This document shows, one piece after another, positions 8,541 to 17,948 of a DNA stretch of 64,000 nt. This DNA comes from Isoptericola halotolerans (GTDB taxonomy: Bacteria; Actinomycetota; Actinomycetes; Actinomycetales; Cellulomonadaceae). The stretch covers positions 1 through 64,000 of the forward strand of contig NZ_JABEZU010000004.1 in assembly GCF_013149785.1 (NCBI RefSeq), written 5' to 3'. The position numbers and the translations under genes are program-made. A model generated the notes under the pieces. The model worked only from the letters and a program-made list of their open reading frames with translations, did no database searches and had not been told where the DNA came from. Numbering within the stretch: the first letter of the stretch is position 1; every line of letters starts with the position of its first letter.

Positions 8541-8662
8541 GGGGACCTCTCTCCATCACTGATCGTTCGGAGCGCCCGGGAGACGTCCAGCCTCCCGGCT
8601 CCGATGTTCAACGCACCGATGGGAACGCTCTCGTCGCTCGGCACCGCGCGCGAGTAGCCTCC

Positions 8663-9646
8663 ATGACTGTGCGAGCCGTCACGATATCGGGCGAAGGCCC
8701 TGCAGGGAAACTCACCACAACTGCCGTCAACCTACCGCAACCGGACAGCGGGGAGGTGCTGATCGACGTCGTCTCAAGTGGCGTCAACCGTGCTGACCTG
8801 CTACAACGCACCGGACTCTACCCTCCGCCGAAGGGTGCTCCCGAGTGGCCGGGACTCGAGATATCCGGTATGGTCCGCCGCCTCGGCGCAGGCGTGTCGT
8901 CCCGGCGTGTCGGCGATCGCGTGGTCGCACTGCTCGAAGGGGGCGGCTACGCGGACCAGGTGGTGGTCCGCGAGACCCAGACGCTCCCGGTCCCGGACGG
9001 CGTCGGGCTCGTCGAGGCCGCCGCGCTCCCCGAGGCCGCGTGCACAGCGTGGACGAACCTCGTCGACACCGGCCGGCTGCGCCGCGGGGAGACGCTGCTC
9101 GTGCAGGGAGGTTCCGGCGGGGTCGGCAGCCTCGCCGTCCAGCTCGGCGCCGCGCTCGGCGCACGGGTCGTCGCCACGGCCGGCGGCCCCGAGCGCGCCG
9201 CCCGCTGCCGCGAGCTGGGGGCGGGCGTCGTCGTCGACCACCGCAGCGAGGACGTCGTCGCCGCGGTCCGGCAGGCCACGGACGGCCGGGGGGCCGACAT
9301 CGTGCTCGACGTGCTCGGTGGGGGCGGGCTCCAGGACAACGTCCGGCTGCTCGCCCCCGGGGGGCGGCTCGTCGTCATCGGCCTCCAGCAGGGCCGCACC
9401 GGCGAGCTGGACCTCGCCCGGCTGATGGCGAAGCGGGCAACCGTGACCGGCACGACGCTGCGCTCGCGCACGGCCCAGGAGAAGGCGGAGATCGTGGCCG
9501 CCGTCGGCCGCCACGTCTGGCCGATGGTCGCCGACGGGCGGCTGCGCCCCGTCGTCCACGCCCGCGTACCGCTCGACGAGGCGCAGACCGCCCACGACCT
9601 GCTCGAGTCCGGCGAGGTGTTCGGCAAGGTCCTGCTGGTCCCCTGA
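8663..9646 (+). CDS. NAD(P)H quinone oxidoreductase, zinc-free MDR family
   Basis: A 327-residue medium-chain dehydrogenase/reductase of the quinone reductase (QOR/PIG3) branch. The N-terminal GroES-like half includes VVSSGVNRADLLQRTGLYPP, and the Rossmann half begins with VQGGSGGVGSLAVQLG, the dinucleotide-binding motif. No structural or catalytic zinc ligands are seen. The protein ends with the family's GKVLLVP. ATG at 8663 is taken because the preceding in-frame sequence has no family similarity. It diverges from the conservon across 122 bases that contain a bulged hairpin (8568-8602). The role is probably reduction of quinones or reactive carbonyls; the exact substrate is unknown. Confidence 0.88.
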   Translation: MTVRAVTISGEGPAGKLTTTAVNLPQPDSGEVLIDVVSSGVNRADLLQRTGLYPPPKGAPEWPGLEISGMVRRLGAGVSSRRVGDRVVALLEGGGYADQVVVRETQTLPVPDGVGLVEAAALPEAACTAWTNLVDTGRLRRGETLLVQGGSGGVGSLAVQLGAALGARVVATAGGPERAARCRELGAGVVVDHRSEDVVAAVRQATDGRGADIVLDVLGGGGLQDNVRLLAPGGRLVVIGLQQGRTGELDLARLMAKRATVTGTTLRSRTAQEKAEIVAAVGRHVWPMVADGRLRPVVHARVPLDEAQTAHDLLESGEVFGKVLLVP

Positions 9647-9653
9647 CGCCGGG

Positions 9654-10571
9654 CTACTCCCTGCCGGAGGCCGTCATGACGATCGCCCCGGACACCAGGA
9701 CCAGGCCCGCGAGCTCGGGCCACGACGGCACCTGCTGCAGGACGACGGCACCGACCACGGCCGCCGTGGCCGGCAGCATCGCCAGCAGCACCGAGAACGT
9801 CGCGGTGCCCACCCGCCGCAGCACGACCTGGTCCAGCACGTACGGCACGACGGACGAGCACACCGCGACCACGAGCAGGAAGCCGAGGAGGCGCAGGTCC
9901 GGGACGACCGTCGCGACCGACGCCCCGAAGAACGGCGCGAAGACCACCGCGCCGACGGCCATGCCGATCGCGAGCCCGTCGATCCCGGCGCCGCCCCCGG
10001 CGACCCGCTTGCCGAGCACGATGTACCCGGCCCAGCACCCGGCCGCGGCGAGCACCGCCACCAGCCCGACGACGACGTCCTCCCGCGGCAGGTCGCTCTC
10101 CAGCGTCACGCCCGCGAGCAGCACGACGCCCGTCGCGGCGACCACGATCGCGCCGCGCTCACGCCAGCCGCGCCCCGTGACCGCCGCGACGGCGATCGGG
10201 CCGACGAACTCGATCGCGACCGCCACCCCCAGCGGCAGGTGGTCGATCCCGACGTAGAAGACGATGTTCATCGCGGCCAGCGCGGTGCCGAAGAACCCTG
10301 CCACCACGACGTCGTGCCGCGTCCAGCGACGGCGCCACGGCCGGCGCCAGGCCAGCAGGACGACGGCGGCCAGCACGATCCGCCACCAGCTCACGGTGGG
10401 AGCGCCCAGACTGTCGAACAGCCCGACGGCGACCGCCGCACCCAGGTAGAGCGTCAGGCCCGAGACGACGAACAGGGCCGGGGCCGGAACCTTGTCCACG
10501 GCGCCCCGCGACGCCGGGGACGACGGCGGGCCGGGTGCTCCGGGCGGGACGGGCGAGGTGGCGTCGGGCAC
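9654..10571 (-). CDS. EamA/DMT family permease
   Basis: A 305-residue integral membrane protein with ten hydrophobic helices arranged as two EamA repeats, the drug/metabolite transporter superfamily. Features include the glycines and prolines at helix ends and the segment DHLPLGVAVAIEFVGPIAVA typical of RhtA/YedA-like exporters. Start is GTG at 10571 (MPDATSPVPPGAPG), giving a proline-rich cytoplasmic N terminus. It converges on the quinone reductase with a seven-base gap. The substrate, possibly an amino acid or metabolite for export, cannot be deduced. Confidence 0.87.
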   Translation of the reverse strand: MPDATSPVPPGAPGPPSSPASRGAVDKVPAPALFVVSGLTLYLGAAVAVGLFDSLGAPTVSWWRIVLAAVVLLAWRRPWRRRWTRHDVVVAGFFGTALAAMNIVFYVGIDHLPLGVAVAIEFVGPIAVAAVTGRGWRERGAIVVAATGVVLLAGVTLESDLPREDVVVGLVAVLAAAGCWAGYIVLGKRVAGGGAGIDGLAIGMAVGAVVFAPFFGASVATVVPDLRLLGFLLVVAVCSSVVPYVLDQVVLRRVGTATFSVLLAMLPATAAVVGAVVLQQVPSWPELAGLVLVSGAIVMTASGRE

Positions 10572-10728
10572 TCGGGGAGCCTACGCCCGAGTCCTTGCGC
10601 GGGCCGTCCACATCGCGGGAGATGTGGAGGAATCGCGGCGAGAACCTGGACGCGGCGTGATCGCATCCTCTAGGTTCGCCTGCGGTCGACACGCCCGTGA
10701 CGACCCCATCGAGTCCCCAGGGGGAAGC

Positions 10729-11154
10729 ATGTCCTTCGGCGAAGCCATCAAGACCGTGTTCAGCAAGTACGCCACCTTCTCGGGTCGCGCCCGCCGTTCC
10801 GAGTACTGGTTCTGGGCGCTGTTCATGGTGCTCGTCGCCATCGTGCTCTCGATCTTCGTCAGCGCCACGGGCGGCCTCGAGATCGACACCGCGACGATGA
10901 CGCCGGTCTTCGGCGCCACCTACTTCGTGGCGACGCTCGTGAACCTCGCGCTCCTGCTGCCCACCATCGCCGTCACGGTCCGACGCCTCCACGACCAGGA
11001 CAAGTCCGGCTTCTGGTACTTCATCGTCTTCGTGCCGTTCGTCGGTCCGATCATCCTGCTGGTCTTCATGTTCCTCGAGGGCACGCGCGGCCCGAACCAG
11101 TTCGGCCCCGACCCGAAGGCCGTCGACGCCGCCCCCCAGGTCCCCCAGGTCTGA
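10729..11154 (+). CDS. DUF805 membrane protein
   Basis: A 141-residue protein of the DUF805 family (YhaH-like inner-membrane proteins of unknown function). It begins with the family motif SGRARRSEYWFW and has hydrophobic segments at about 25-45, 60-85 and 100-120, with RRLHDQDKSGFWYF between them and the C-terminal GTRGPNQFGPDP expected of the family. ATG at 10729 is preceded by GGGGGAAGC. Nothing in the context suggests a role. Confidence 0.9.
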   Translation: MSFGEAIKTVFSKYATFSGRARRSEYWFWALFMVLVAIVLSIFVSATGGLEIDTATMTPVFGATYFVATLVNLALLLPTIAVTVRRLHDQDKSGFWYFIVFVPFVGPIILLVFMFLEGTRGPNQFGPDPKAVDAAPQVPQV

Positions 11155-11194
11155 CCTGACGCACCCCGCTCCGGCTACCCGCCCGCACGGAGCG

Positions 11195-11296
11195 CGGTCC
11201 GGGCAGACGAGAGGCCCGCACGGTCGTCACTCCCGAAGTGGAGGGCGCGCAGCGCCCGTGAACGCGACCGTGCGGGCCTCTCGTCTGCCCGGACCG
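11195..11296. terminator. Long nested palindrome between convergent genes
   Basis: A perfect 32-bp inverted repeat (11195-11226 with 11265-11296) encloses a 38-base loop that itself contains a 6-bp hairpin (GGGCGC GCA GCGCCC). It sits 40 bases after the DUF805 gene and seven bases from the end of the sugar permease gene on the other strand. No U tract. Best reading is a bidirectional terminator, but the arms are much longer than usual. Confidence 0.65.
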
Positions 11297-11302
11297 ACTC
11301 GT

Positions 11303-12256
11303 CTACCCCTTGACCGCCCCCGCCAGCATCCCGCGGACGAAGTAGCGCTGCAGGGCGATGAAGACGACCAGCGGCACCACCATCGAGATGAACGCTCCGG
11401 CGGTGAGCAGGTGCCAGTCACCGCCGCGGGAACCGGCGAGCTCGGCCACCGCCACCGTCATCGGCTGGTACGGCCGCGCGGCGAACGTCAGGCCGACCAG
11501 CAGGTCGTTCCAGACCCACAGGAACTGGAAGATGCCGAACGACGCGATCGCCGGCACCAGGAGCGGGAAGAGCACCCGGAAGAAGATCTTCACGTGCCCG
11601 GCACCGTCGACGCGGGCCGCCTCGACGAGCGACGGCGGGATGTCCTTCATGAAGTTGTGCAGCAGGAAGATCGCCAGGGGCAGCGCGAAGATCGAGTGGG
11701 AGAACCACACGGTCCAGAACGAACCCCCGATGCCCCAGTCGTTGTAGTTGCTCAGCAGCGGCACGAGCGCCACCTGCAGCGGGACGACCTGGAGCGAGAA
11801 CACCGCGACGAACAGGAAGTTCCGGCCCTTGAACGGGATCCACGCGAACGCGTAGGCCGCCAGGAGAGCCAGCGTGATCGGGATGATCACGGCCGGGATG
11901 GTGATGACGAACGAGTTGACGAAGAACGTCGACAGGTTCGAGCTGTTGCCGTAGAGCGCCTGGTTGTAGTTGTCGACCGTGAACTCGGCCTCGCCGGAGG
12001 CGATGTTCCCGAAGACCGTCCACCAGCCGCTGTTGCGGATGACCGTCTCGGGACGGAACGACGTGATGAGCAGGCCGACCGACGGGATGGTCCACAGGAT
12101 GGCGATGAGGATCGCGATGCCGGAGGCCCACGGGGAGCTGAGCTTTCCCCTGGCCGCGATGGCCCGCCGCTCGGCCCGGGACATCTTGCGCGGCTTCTCC
12201 GGCGCGGTCTCCTTGTCGACGGCGTGCGACGGGAGCGGGGTGGGGGTGCTGGTCAT
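11303..12256 (-). CDS. Sugar ABC transporter permease (MalG-like)
   Basis: A 317-residue inner-membrane permease with six predicted helices after a charged cytoplasmic N terminus (RKMSRAERRAIAARGK). The coupling motif EAARVDGAGHVKIFFRVLFP is the EAA loop that contacts the ATPase in carbohydrate importers. Its ATG overlaps the stop of the upstream permease gene as ATGA. This is the last gene of a binding-protein/permease/permease unit. No ATPase gene is adjacent, so a shared MsiK-like ATPase elsewhere is likely. Confidence 0.92.
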   Translation of the reverse strand: MTSTPTPLPSHAVDKETAPEKPRKMSRAERRAIAARGKLSSPWASGIAILIAILWTIPSVGLLITSFRPETVIRNSGWWTVFGNIASGEAEFTVDNYNQALYGNSSNLSTFFVNSFVITIPAVIIPITLALLAAYAFAWIPFKGRNFLFVAVFSLQVVPLQVALVPLLSNYNDWGIGGSFWTVWFSHSIFALPLAIFLLHNFMKDIPPSLVEAARVDGAGHVKIFFRVLFPLLVPAIASFGIFQFLWVWNDLLVGLTFAARPYQPMTVAVAELAGSRGGDWHLLTAGAFISMVVPLVVFIALQRYFVRGMLAGAVKG

Positions 12257-13242
12257 CGGATCTCCTCCGCCATCCGCATCTGACGCACGTTGTACGCGAT
12301 GATCGGGATCACGAGCACGAACAGCATCACGGCGAGCGCTGCGGCGAGCCCTTGGTTGTTCTGCCGGAAGGCCTGGGTGTAGAACTCGTTGGCCACGACC
12401 TGGGTGCCGAACTGACCGCCGGTCATGGTGCGGACGATGTCGAACGCCTTGAGCGTGGCCATGGCGATGGTGGTCAGCACGACCACCAGGGCGGGCCGGA
12501 TGCTGGGCACCGTGATGTAGCGGAACATCTGCGTCCCCTGGAGCCCGTCGAGGCGTGCGGCCTCGGTGATGTCGTCCGGGATGGCCTTGATCGCCGCGGA
12601 CAGCACCGTCATGGCGAAACCGGTCTGGATCCAGATCATCACCACGATGAGGAACGCGGTGTTCCACGGCTGCCCGATGAGGAACTGCTGAGGCGGCAGC
12701 CCGAGCCAGACGAGCACCTGGTTCAGCAGACCGATCTGCTGGATCCCGCCCTGGTCGGGCCGGAACTCGTAGACGAACTTCCAGATGATCGAGGCGCCGA
12801 CCATGGAGATCGCCATGGGGATGAAGACCAGGGCCTTGGCGAGCTTCTCGAACCGGGTACGGTCCACCAGGACGGCGTAGACCAGGCCGATGAGCGTGCT
12901 GAGCAGCGGAGCGAGGATCACCCAGGCAGCCGTGACGATCAGGACCTTCTGGAACTGCGGCTCGGTGAACGCCCGCACATAGTTGTCGACGCCGACGAAC
13001 TCGGTCGTGTTGCGGTTGAAGAACGAGTTCCACAGCGTGATGCCGGCCGGGCGCAGCAGCCCGAAGGCCAGGAACCCGAGCGGCAGGCCGACGAACCCCA
13101 GGGCCACCACCCAGCTGGGGACCCGCTTGGGTCGGTCGACGGCGAACAGGATCAGACTCATGACGGCGACGAAGAGCACGATGGCGACGACCATGACGGC
13201 GAACTTCTCGCCGGTCGTGCCGGGTGTCAGCAACCAGTCCAC
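12253..13242 (-). CDS. Sugar ABC transporter permease (MalF-like)
   Basis: A 329-residue permease with about eight hydrophobic segments and the EAA loop TEAARLDGLQGTQMFRYITVP. I start it at GTG 13242, which is preceded by GGAGGAG at seven to eight bases; an ATG seven bases upstream is in another frame. It is probably the partner of the MalG-like permease, with which it shares a 4-bp overlap, and lies 73 bases after the binding-protein gene. The N-terminal membrane helices beyond the core six resemble those of alpha-glucoside (AglF-type) importers. Confidence 0.9.
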   Translation of the reverse strand: MDWLLTPGTTGEKFAVMVVAIVLFVAVMSLILFAVDRPKRVPSWVVALGFVGLPLGFLAFGLLRPAGITLWNSFFNRNTTEFVGVDNYVRAFTEPQFQKVLIVTAAWVILAPLLSTLIGLVYAVLVDRTRFEKLAKALVFIPMAISMVGASIIWKFVYEFRPDQGGIQQIGLLNQVLVWLGLPPQQFLIGQPWNTAFLIVVMIWIQTGFAMTVLSAAIKAIPDDITEAARLDGLQGTQMFRYITVPSIRPALVVVLTTIAMATLKAFDIVRTMTGGQFGTQVVANEFYTQAFRQNNQGLAAALAVMLFVLVIPIIAYNVRQMRMAEEIR

Positions 13243-13315
13243 AGAACATCTCCTCCGGGAGTACGGCGGACCGGGTCCGTCGGCACGGACGCCGACGGAC
13301 CCGGTCCGCACACCG

Positions 13316-14710
13316 TCATGGCCAGCTGTTCTCGATGCGGTCGACGACCTCCTGCGTGGAGGATCCGGTGACCCAGTTGACGATGCCGGTCCAGAAGGTG
13401 CCGGCACCGACCTCACCGGGCATCAGGTCCGAGGCGTCGAACGCCACCACGGCGGCCTCGTCCGAGATGGTCTCGTAGGCGAGCTGGTCGAACTCGGTCT
13501 GCAGGTTCGCCGGGTCGAGCCCGGTGTTCGCGCTGACCCAGCCGCCCTCGGGGGTCGCCAGCGCCTTCTCGTTCGCCCAGTCCGCGCTCGACAGGTACGT
13601 CTGGAAGGCCTGGACCTCCGGGCGCTCGTCGAAGGCCGCGACGAACTCGCCGCCACCGAGGACCGGCTTGACGTCGGTCTGGTCGGTCGGCAGGTAGAAG
13701 GCGAACACGTCGCCGCTCTCGCTCACCTCGGTACCGGACGGCCACTGCGTCTGGTAGAAGTTCGCGGCACGGTGCATCCAGCAGTTGCCGTCCAGGATCG
13801 GGAAGCCCGCGTCCGTCCACGGGGTGGTGGCGATGGAGTCGACCCCACCCAGGCCCGCGTTGACGTAGTCCGGGTTCTTGAGGATCTCCCCGGCGGCGTC
13901 GAAGGCCTCGACGATCTGCGGGTCGTTGAACGGGATCTCGTGGGTGTACCACTGCTCGTAGACGTCCGGTCCGGCGGTGCGGAGCACGACGTCCTCGATC
14001 CAGTCGGTGCCCGCCCAGCCGGTGGCGTCACCGGACTCGACGCCCACGCACCACGGCAGGGTCTCCTGCTCCGAGGCGATGGTCTCGGTGAGGTCCAGCA
14101 TCTCGGTCCACGTCTGGGGGACCTCGTACCCGGCGTCGGCGAACATCGACGGCGAGTACCAGACGAACGACTTCGCGTTCGCACCGAGCGGTGCGCTGTA
14201 GAAGGTGCCGTCGACAGTGCCGTAGTCCTTCCACGTCTCGGAGAAGAACTCGTCGACGTTGGCCACGGTCGCGTCCGGGGCCGGGACGATGGCATCCGGG
14301 TAGTCGCTGACGATGGTGTTGAGCAGGCCGGGCTGCGGCAGGTACGCGATGTCGGGCGCGTTGCCGGCCTGGATACGGACGAGGAGCTGCGCCTCGAACT
14401 CGCGAGACCCCTCGTAGACGACCTCGACACCGGTGCACTCCTCGAACGCGTCGTAGGAGTCCTCCTGCGTCTGCTGCTCCGGCTCGACGATCGAGGTGTA
14501 GATGTTGACGGTGGTGCCCTCGAGGTCACCGAACTCGTCGTAGGCGGCACAGTCGATCGACGACTCCATGTCGCCACCCATGTCGTCGGGCTCGGCGACA
14601 CCGCCCTCACCGTCGGGATCGCCGCAGGCCGCCAGGAGGAGCGCAAGGCTCGCGCCACCCGCGACCGCTGCCAGGCTACGGCGTCGTGACGCCGTCGTCC
14701 TTCTGGTCAT
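13316..14710 (-). CDS. Sugar ABC transporter substrate-binding lipoprotein
   Basis: A 464-residue extracellular binding protein of the carbohydrate (family 1) class. A signal peptide ends in the lipobox LLLAAC, so it is anchored by lipidated cysteine near residue 24, followed by an acidic Gly-rich linker. The mature part shows the usual EGTTVNIYTSIVEPEQ opening and aromatic-rich sugar-binding segments such as GWAGTDWIEDVVLR. Similarity of the overall pattern suggests an alpha-glucoside (AglE-like) binder; this is inference. ATG at 14710. The 266-base gap to map must hold its promoter; no LacI gene is adjacent. Confidence 0.9.
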   Translation of the reverse strand: MTRRTTASRRRSLAAVAGGASLALLLAACGDPDGEGGVAEPDDMGGDMESSIDCAAYDEFGDLEGTTVNIYTSIVEPEQQTQEDSYDAFEECTGVEVVYEGSREFEAQLLVRIQAGNAPDIAYLPQPGLLNTIVSDYPDAIVPAPDATVANVDEFFSETWKDYGTVDGTFYSAPLGANAKSFVWYSPSMFADAGYEVPQTWTEMLDLTETIASEQETLPWCVGVESGDATGWAGTDWIEDVVLRTAGPDVYEQWYTHEIPFNDPQIVEAFDAAGEILKNPDYVNAGLGGVDSIATTPWTDAGFPILDGNCWMHRAANFYQTQWPSGTEVSESGDVFAFYLPTDQTDVKPVLGGGEFVAAFDERPEVQAFQTYLSSADWANEKALATPEGGWVSANTGLDPANLQTEFDQLAYETISDEAAVVAFDASDLMPGEVGAGTFWTGIVNWVTGSSTQEVVDRIENSWP

Positions 14711-14976
14711 GTCCAACCCTCCACTGCGTCGTGTGGTCGGTCCGGCGGCGTGGTCCGCCGTCGGACTCCGCAGGTCGGCTTTGTCCCGTCTTCGGCACAA
14801 CCGACCTCTTTGTAAAGTTGAGCGCAAGTTTTCACGTCCCGCAACTGAGACAGCGGTCGCGCGCGGTTACGATGCGGTGACGATCCGGCCGCGTCCCCCG
14901 AACGACGAGGACTGCGCCGGACGTGGCACCCTTGGCGGCGGACAAGCACCGTCGGACCAGACCGGAAGGACCACCC

Positions 14977-15759
14977 ATGATCGAGCTGAGGACCCCGCGG
15001 GAGATCGAGGAGATGCGGCCCGCGGGTCGCTTCGTCGCCGAGACGCTGCAGGCCGTCCGCGAGGCCGCGAAGCCCGGGGTCAACCTGCTCGAGCTCGACG
15101 AGCTGGCGCACCGCCGGATCAAGGAGCGTGGCGCCGAGTCCTGCTACATCGACTACCACCCCTCGTTCGGCGCCAGCCCGTTCGGGAAGGTCATCTGCAC
15201 CTCCGTCAACGACGCGGTGCTCCATGGTCTCCCGCACGACTACGCGCTCGCCGACGGTGACCTGCTCACCCTCGACTTCGCGGTCGCCGTGGAGGGGTGG
15301 GTGTCCGACTCCGCCCTGTCGTTCGTCGTGGGCGAGTCGCCCTCCCCCGAGCGCGCCGAGGCCGACGCGAAGCTCATCCGCACCACCGAGGTCGCGCTCG
15401 CCGCCGGCATCGAGGCCGCGCAGCCCGGCAAGAAGGTCGGCGACATCTCCGCGGCCATCGCCGCCGTCGCCCGCGAGGCCGGCTACGCCATCAACACGGA
15501 CTTCGGCGGGCACGGCGTGGGCCGCACCATGCACGGCGACCCGCACGTGCCCAACGACGGGCGGGCCGGCCGCGGCTTCCCCCTGCGCCCCGGCCTGGTC
15601 ATCGCCATCGAGCCGTGGTTCCTCGAGACCACCGACGAGATCTACACCGACGACGACGGCTGGACCCTGCGCTCGGCCGACGGGTCCCGCGGCGCGCACA
15701 GCGAGCACACCATCGCCATCACCGAGGACGGCCCGATCGTCTTCACCGCCCGCGACTGA
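14977..15759 (+). CDS. map: Type I methionine aminopeptidase
   Basis: A 260-residue cytosolic metalloprotease removing initiator methionine. The five metal ligands are seen in context: Asp in LTLDFAVAVEGW, Asp in SDSALSF, His in GGHGVGRTMH, Glu in AIEPWF and Glu in HSEHTIAI. ATG at 14977 follows GGAAGGA. Length is normal for the type Ia enzyme without a zinc-finger extension. It converges on the HAD gene with three bases between stops. Many actinobacteria have two map paralogs; this one is not in a ribosomal-protein cluster, so it may be the second copy. Confidence 0.95.
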   Translation: MIELRTPREIEEMRPAGRFVAETLQAVREAAKPGVNLLELDELAHRRIKERGAESCYIDYHPSFGASPFGKVICTSVNDAVLHGLPHDYALADGDLLTLDFAVAVEGWVSDSALSFVVGESPSPERAEADAKLIRTTEVALAAGIEAAQPGKKVGDISAAIAAVAREAGYAINTDFGGHGVGRTMHGDPHVPNDGRAGRGFPLRPGLVIAIEPWFLETTDEIYTDDDGWTLRSADGSRGAHSEHTIAITEDGPIVFTARD

Positions 15760-15762
15760 CGC

Positions 15763-16554
15763 CTACAGCAGCGACTTCAGCAGCTGGGCGGCGCCGTCGT
15801 CCTCGATGGTGCCGGTGACCTCGTCGGCAGCGCCGCGGACCACGTCGTCGGCGTGGCCCATCGCCACGCCGCGCGCCGCCCAGCGCAGCATCTCCACGTC
15901 GTTGCGCCCGTCCCCCACCGCGACCGTCCGGTGCGGCTGGACGTGCGTGCGCCGTCGGACCTGCTCCAGCGCCGTCGCCTTGGAGACCCCCAACGGCGCG
16001 AGGTCCATCCAGGCGCTCCACCCCACCGCGTACGTGACGTCGTCGAGCCCCAGGTGCTCCACGAGCTCGTGGAACCGCTCGGAGGTGGACTCCGGGCTGC
16101 GCACGATCACACGCGTGACCTCGCTGGCCCACAGCTCCTCGAGCGGCACGACGACGTGCACGCCCTCCAGCTCGCCCTCCGGGAAGTGCTCGGTCATGCG
16201 GAAGCCGACGCCGAGGTCCTCGACGGCGTAGCGGGCGTCGGGCAGCTCGTGCCGCAGCAGGCTCAGCACCGGCTCCGGGTCGAACGTCACGACGTCCTCC
16301 GCGACCCAGCCGTGCGGCAGGGACGGGTCGAGCCGGACGGTCACCGCGCCGTTGGAGCAGACCATCCACCCCGTCGTGATCCCCAGGTGCGCGGCCACCG
16401 GCAGCATCGCGATGAGCGACCGCCCCGAGGCGAGCACCACCTCGTGGCCGGTGTCGCGGACCGCCGTCACGGCGTCGTGGACCGCGTCCGTCATGTCGCC
16501 GTCGTAGGACAGCAGCGTGCCGTCGATGTCGAGCGCGACCAGCATCCGGTCCAT
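15763..16554 (-). CDS. HAD superfamily hydrolase (Cof type)
   Basis: A 263-residue phosphatase of the Cof/YbiV branch. Motif I is LVALDIDGTLLSYDG with both catalytic aspartates, motif II lies in VVLASGRS, and motifs III and IV in KATALEQV and VAVGDGRNDVEML. ATG at 16554 is chosen because GAGGTGG lies about ten bases upstream; GTG at 16569, two bases past the serS stop, is an alternative. The two genes probably share a transcript with serS. The natural phosphate ester substrate is unknown. Confidence 0.87.
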   Translation of the reverse strand: MDRMLVALDIDGTLLSYDGDMTDAVHDAVTAVRDTGHEVVLASGRSLIAMLPVAAHLGITTGWMVCSNGAVTVRLDPSLPHGWVAEDVVTFDPEPVLSLLRHELPDARYAVEDLGVGFRMTEHFPEGELEGVHVVVPLEELWASEVTRVIVRSPESTSERFHELVEHLGLDDVTYAVGWSAWMDLAPLGVSKATALEQVRRRTHVQPHRTVAVGDGRNDVEMLRWAARGVAMGHADDVVRGAADEVTGTIEDDGAAQLLKSLL

Positions 16555-16570
16555 CGTCGGGGCCGCCACC

Positions 16571-17839
16571 TCAGCGCACCGGCTCGAAGACCTCGAGCCC
16601 GCCCAGGTACGGACGCAGACCCTCCGGCACCCGGACCGAACCGTCGGGCTGCTGGTGGTTCTCCAGGATCGCCACGATCCACCGGGTGGTGCCCAGCGTC
16701 CCGTTGAGCGTCGCCACCGTGCGCGTCCCGCTGTCGGTACGCTCGCGGACGTTCATCCGCCGGGCCTGGAACGTCGTGCAGTTCGACGTCGAGGTCAGCT
16801 CGAGGTAGCGCTCCTGGCTCGGCAGCCACGCCTCGCAGTCGAACTTGCGCGCCGCGCTCGTGCCCAGGTCGCCCGCCGCGGTGTCGATGACCCGGTAGGG
16901 CAGCTCGACCGCCGCCATCATGGCCTCCTCCCACGCGAGGAGCCGCTCGTGCTCGGCCGCGGCGTCGTCCACCGAGCAGTAGCTGAACATCTCCACCTTG
17001 TGGAACTGGTGGACGCGGATGATGCCCCGCACGTCCTTGCCGTGCGAGCCTGCCTCGCGACGGTAGCAGGCGCTCCAGCCCGCGTAGCGCTTCGGCCCGT
17101 CGGACAGGTCGAGGATCTCGTCGCCGTGGTAGCCCGCGAGCGCCACCTCGCTCGTGCCCACGAGGTAGAGGTCGTCGCGCTCCAGGCGGTAGATCTCGTC
17201 GGCGTGCTCGCCGAGGAACCCGGTGCCTCGCATCGTCTCCGGGGTGACGAGCGTCGGCGTGATCATCGGGGTGAACCCCTCCGCCAGCGCCTTGTCCATC
17301 GCGGCCTGCAGGATGGCGAGCTCCAGGCGTGCGCCGACACCGGTGAGGAAGTAGAACCGCGAGCCCGACACCTTGGCGCCCCGCATCGTGTCGATGGCGC
17401 GCAGACCCTCGCCGAGGTCGAGGTGGTCGCGCGGGGCGAACCCCTCGGCGGCGAAGTCGCGCGGGGTGCCGACCGTGCGCAGCGTGACGAAGTCCTCCTC
17501 GCCGCCCGCGGGAGCGCCCTCGACCACGTTGGGGATGCGGAAGAGCAGCGCGTCGAGCTCCGCCTCGGCGTCGTTCGCCGTCGCCTGGTGCTCCTTGACC
17601 TGCGCCGACAGCTCCTTGGTGCGTGTCAGCAGGGCCGTCTTCTCCTCGCCGGACGCCTGCGCGACCTGCTTGCCCAGGGACTTCTGCTCGGCGCGCAGCG
17701 ACTCGAAGGCCACCAGGGAGCTGCGGCGTCGGGCGTCCGCGGCCAGCGCGGCGTCGACCAGGGTCGGGTCCGCACCACGGGCCTGCTGGCTCGCGCGGAC
17801 GACGTCGGAGTGGTCACGCAGGAAGCGGATGTCGATCAC
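16571..17839 (-). CDS. serS: Seryl-tRNA synthetase
   Basis: A 422-residue class II aminoacyl-tRNA synthetase. The N-terminal about 105 residues form the coiled-coil arm ([19 protein letters not shown]) that grips the long variable arm of tRNA-Ser. Motif 2 is seen as [26 protein letters not shown], given here in part, and motif 3 as [18 protein letters not shown]. Full length for the family. Starts at ATG 17839. The downstream HAD gene begins within a few bases. Two serine tRNAs lie at 2404-2717. Confidence 0.97.
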   Translation of the reverse strand: MIDIRFLRDHSDVVRASQQARGADPTLVDAALAADARRRSSLVAFESLRAEQKSLGKQVAQASGEEKTALLTRTKELSAQVKEHQATANDAEAELDALLFRIPNVVEGAPAGGEEDFVTLRTVGTPRDFAAEGFAPRDHLDLGEGLRAIDTMRGAKVSGSRFYFLTGVGARLELAILQAAMDKALAEGFTPMITPTLVTPETMRGTGFLGEHADEIYRLERDDLYLVGTSEVALAGYHGDEILDLSDGPKRYAGWSACYRREAGSHGKDVRGIIRVHQFHKVEMFSYCSVDDAAAEHERLLAWEEAMMAAVELPYRVIDTAAGDLGTSAARKFDCEAWLPSQERYLELTSTSNCTTFQARRMNVRERTDSGTRTVATLNGTLGTTRWIVAILENHQQPDGSVRVPEGLRPYLGGLEVFEPVR

Positions 17840-17948
17840 GGCGCCAGCCTAACGGTCGACGTCGCGCAGCCCCGCGGCGCTCCGGGCCGCCTCGGCGCGT
17901 CGCGCCCCACCTCGCGCACCACGCCCCCGTTCCCCTTATGTTGCCCTC

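Noticed and set aside
8568-8602. A bulged hairpin between the conservon and quinone reductase
   Set aside because: Short stem with a three-base bulge; no anti-terminator alternative or start-site evidence to call an attenuator.
12257-13249. An ATG at 13249 that opens a 648-codon frame running into the MalG-like permease
   Set aside because: The first 330 codons are out of frame with the MalF-like permease and have no domain; the permease itself starts at 12256.
14814-14832. A possible LacI-type operator (AGTTGAGCGCAAGT) upstream of the sugar importer
   Set aside because: Only 10 of 14 positions are symmetric, the centre is GC rather than the usual CG, and no LacI gene is adjacent.
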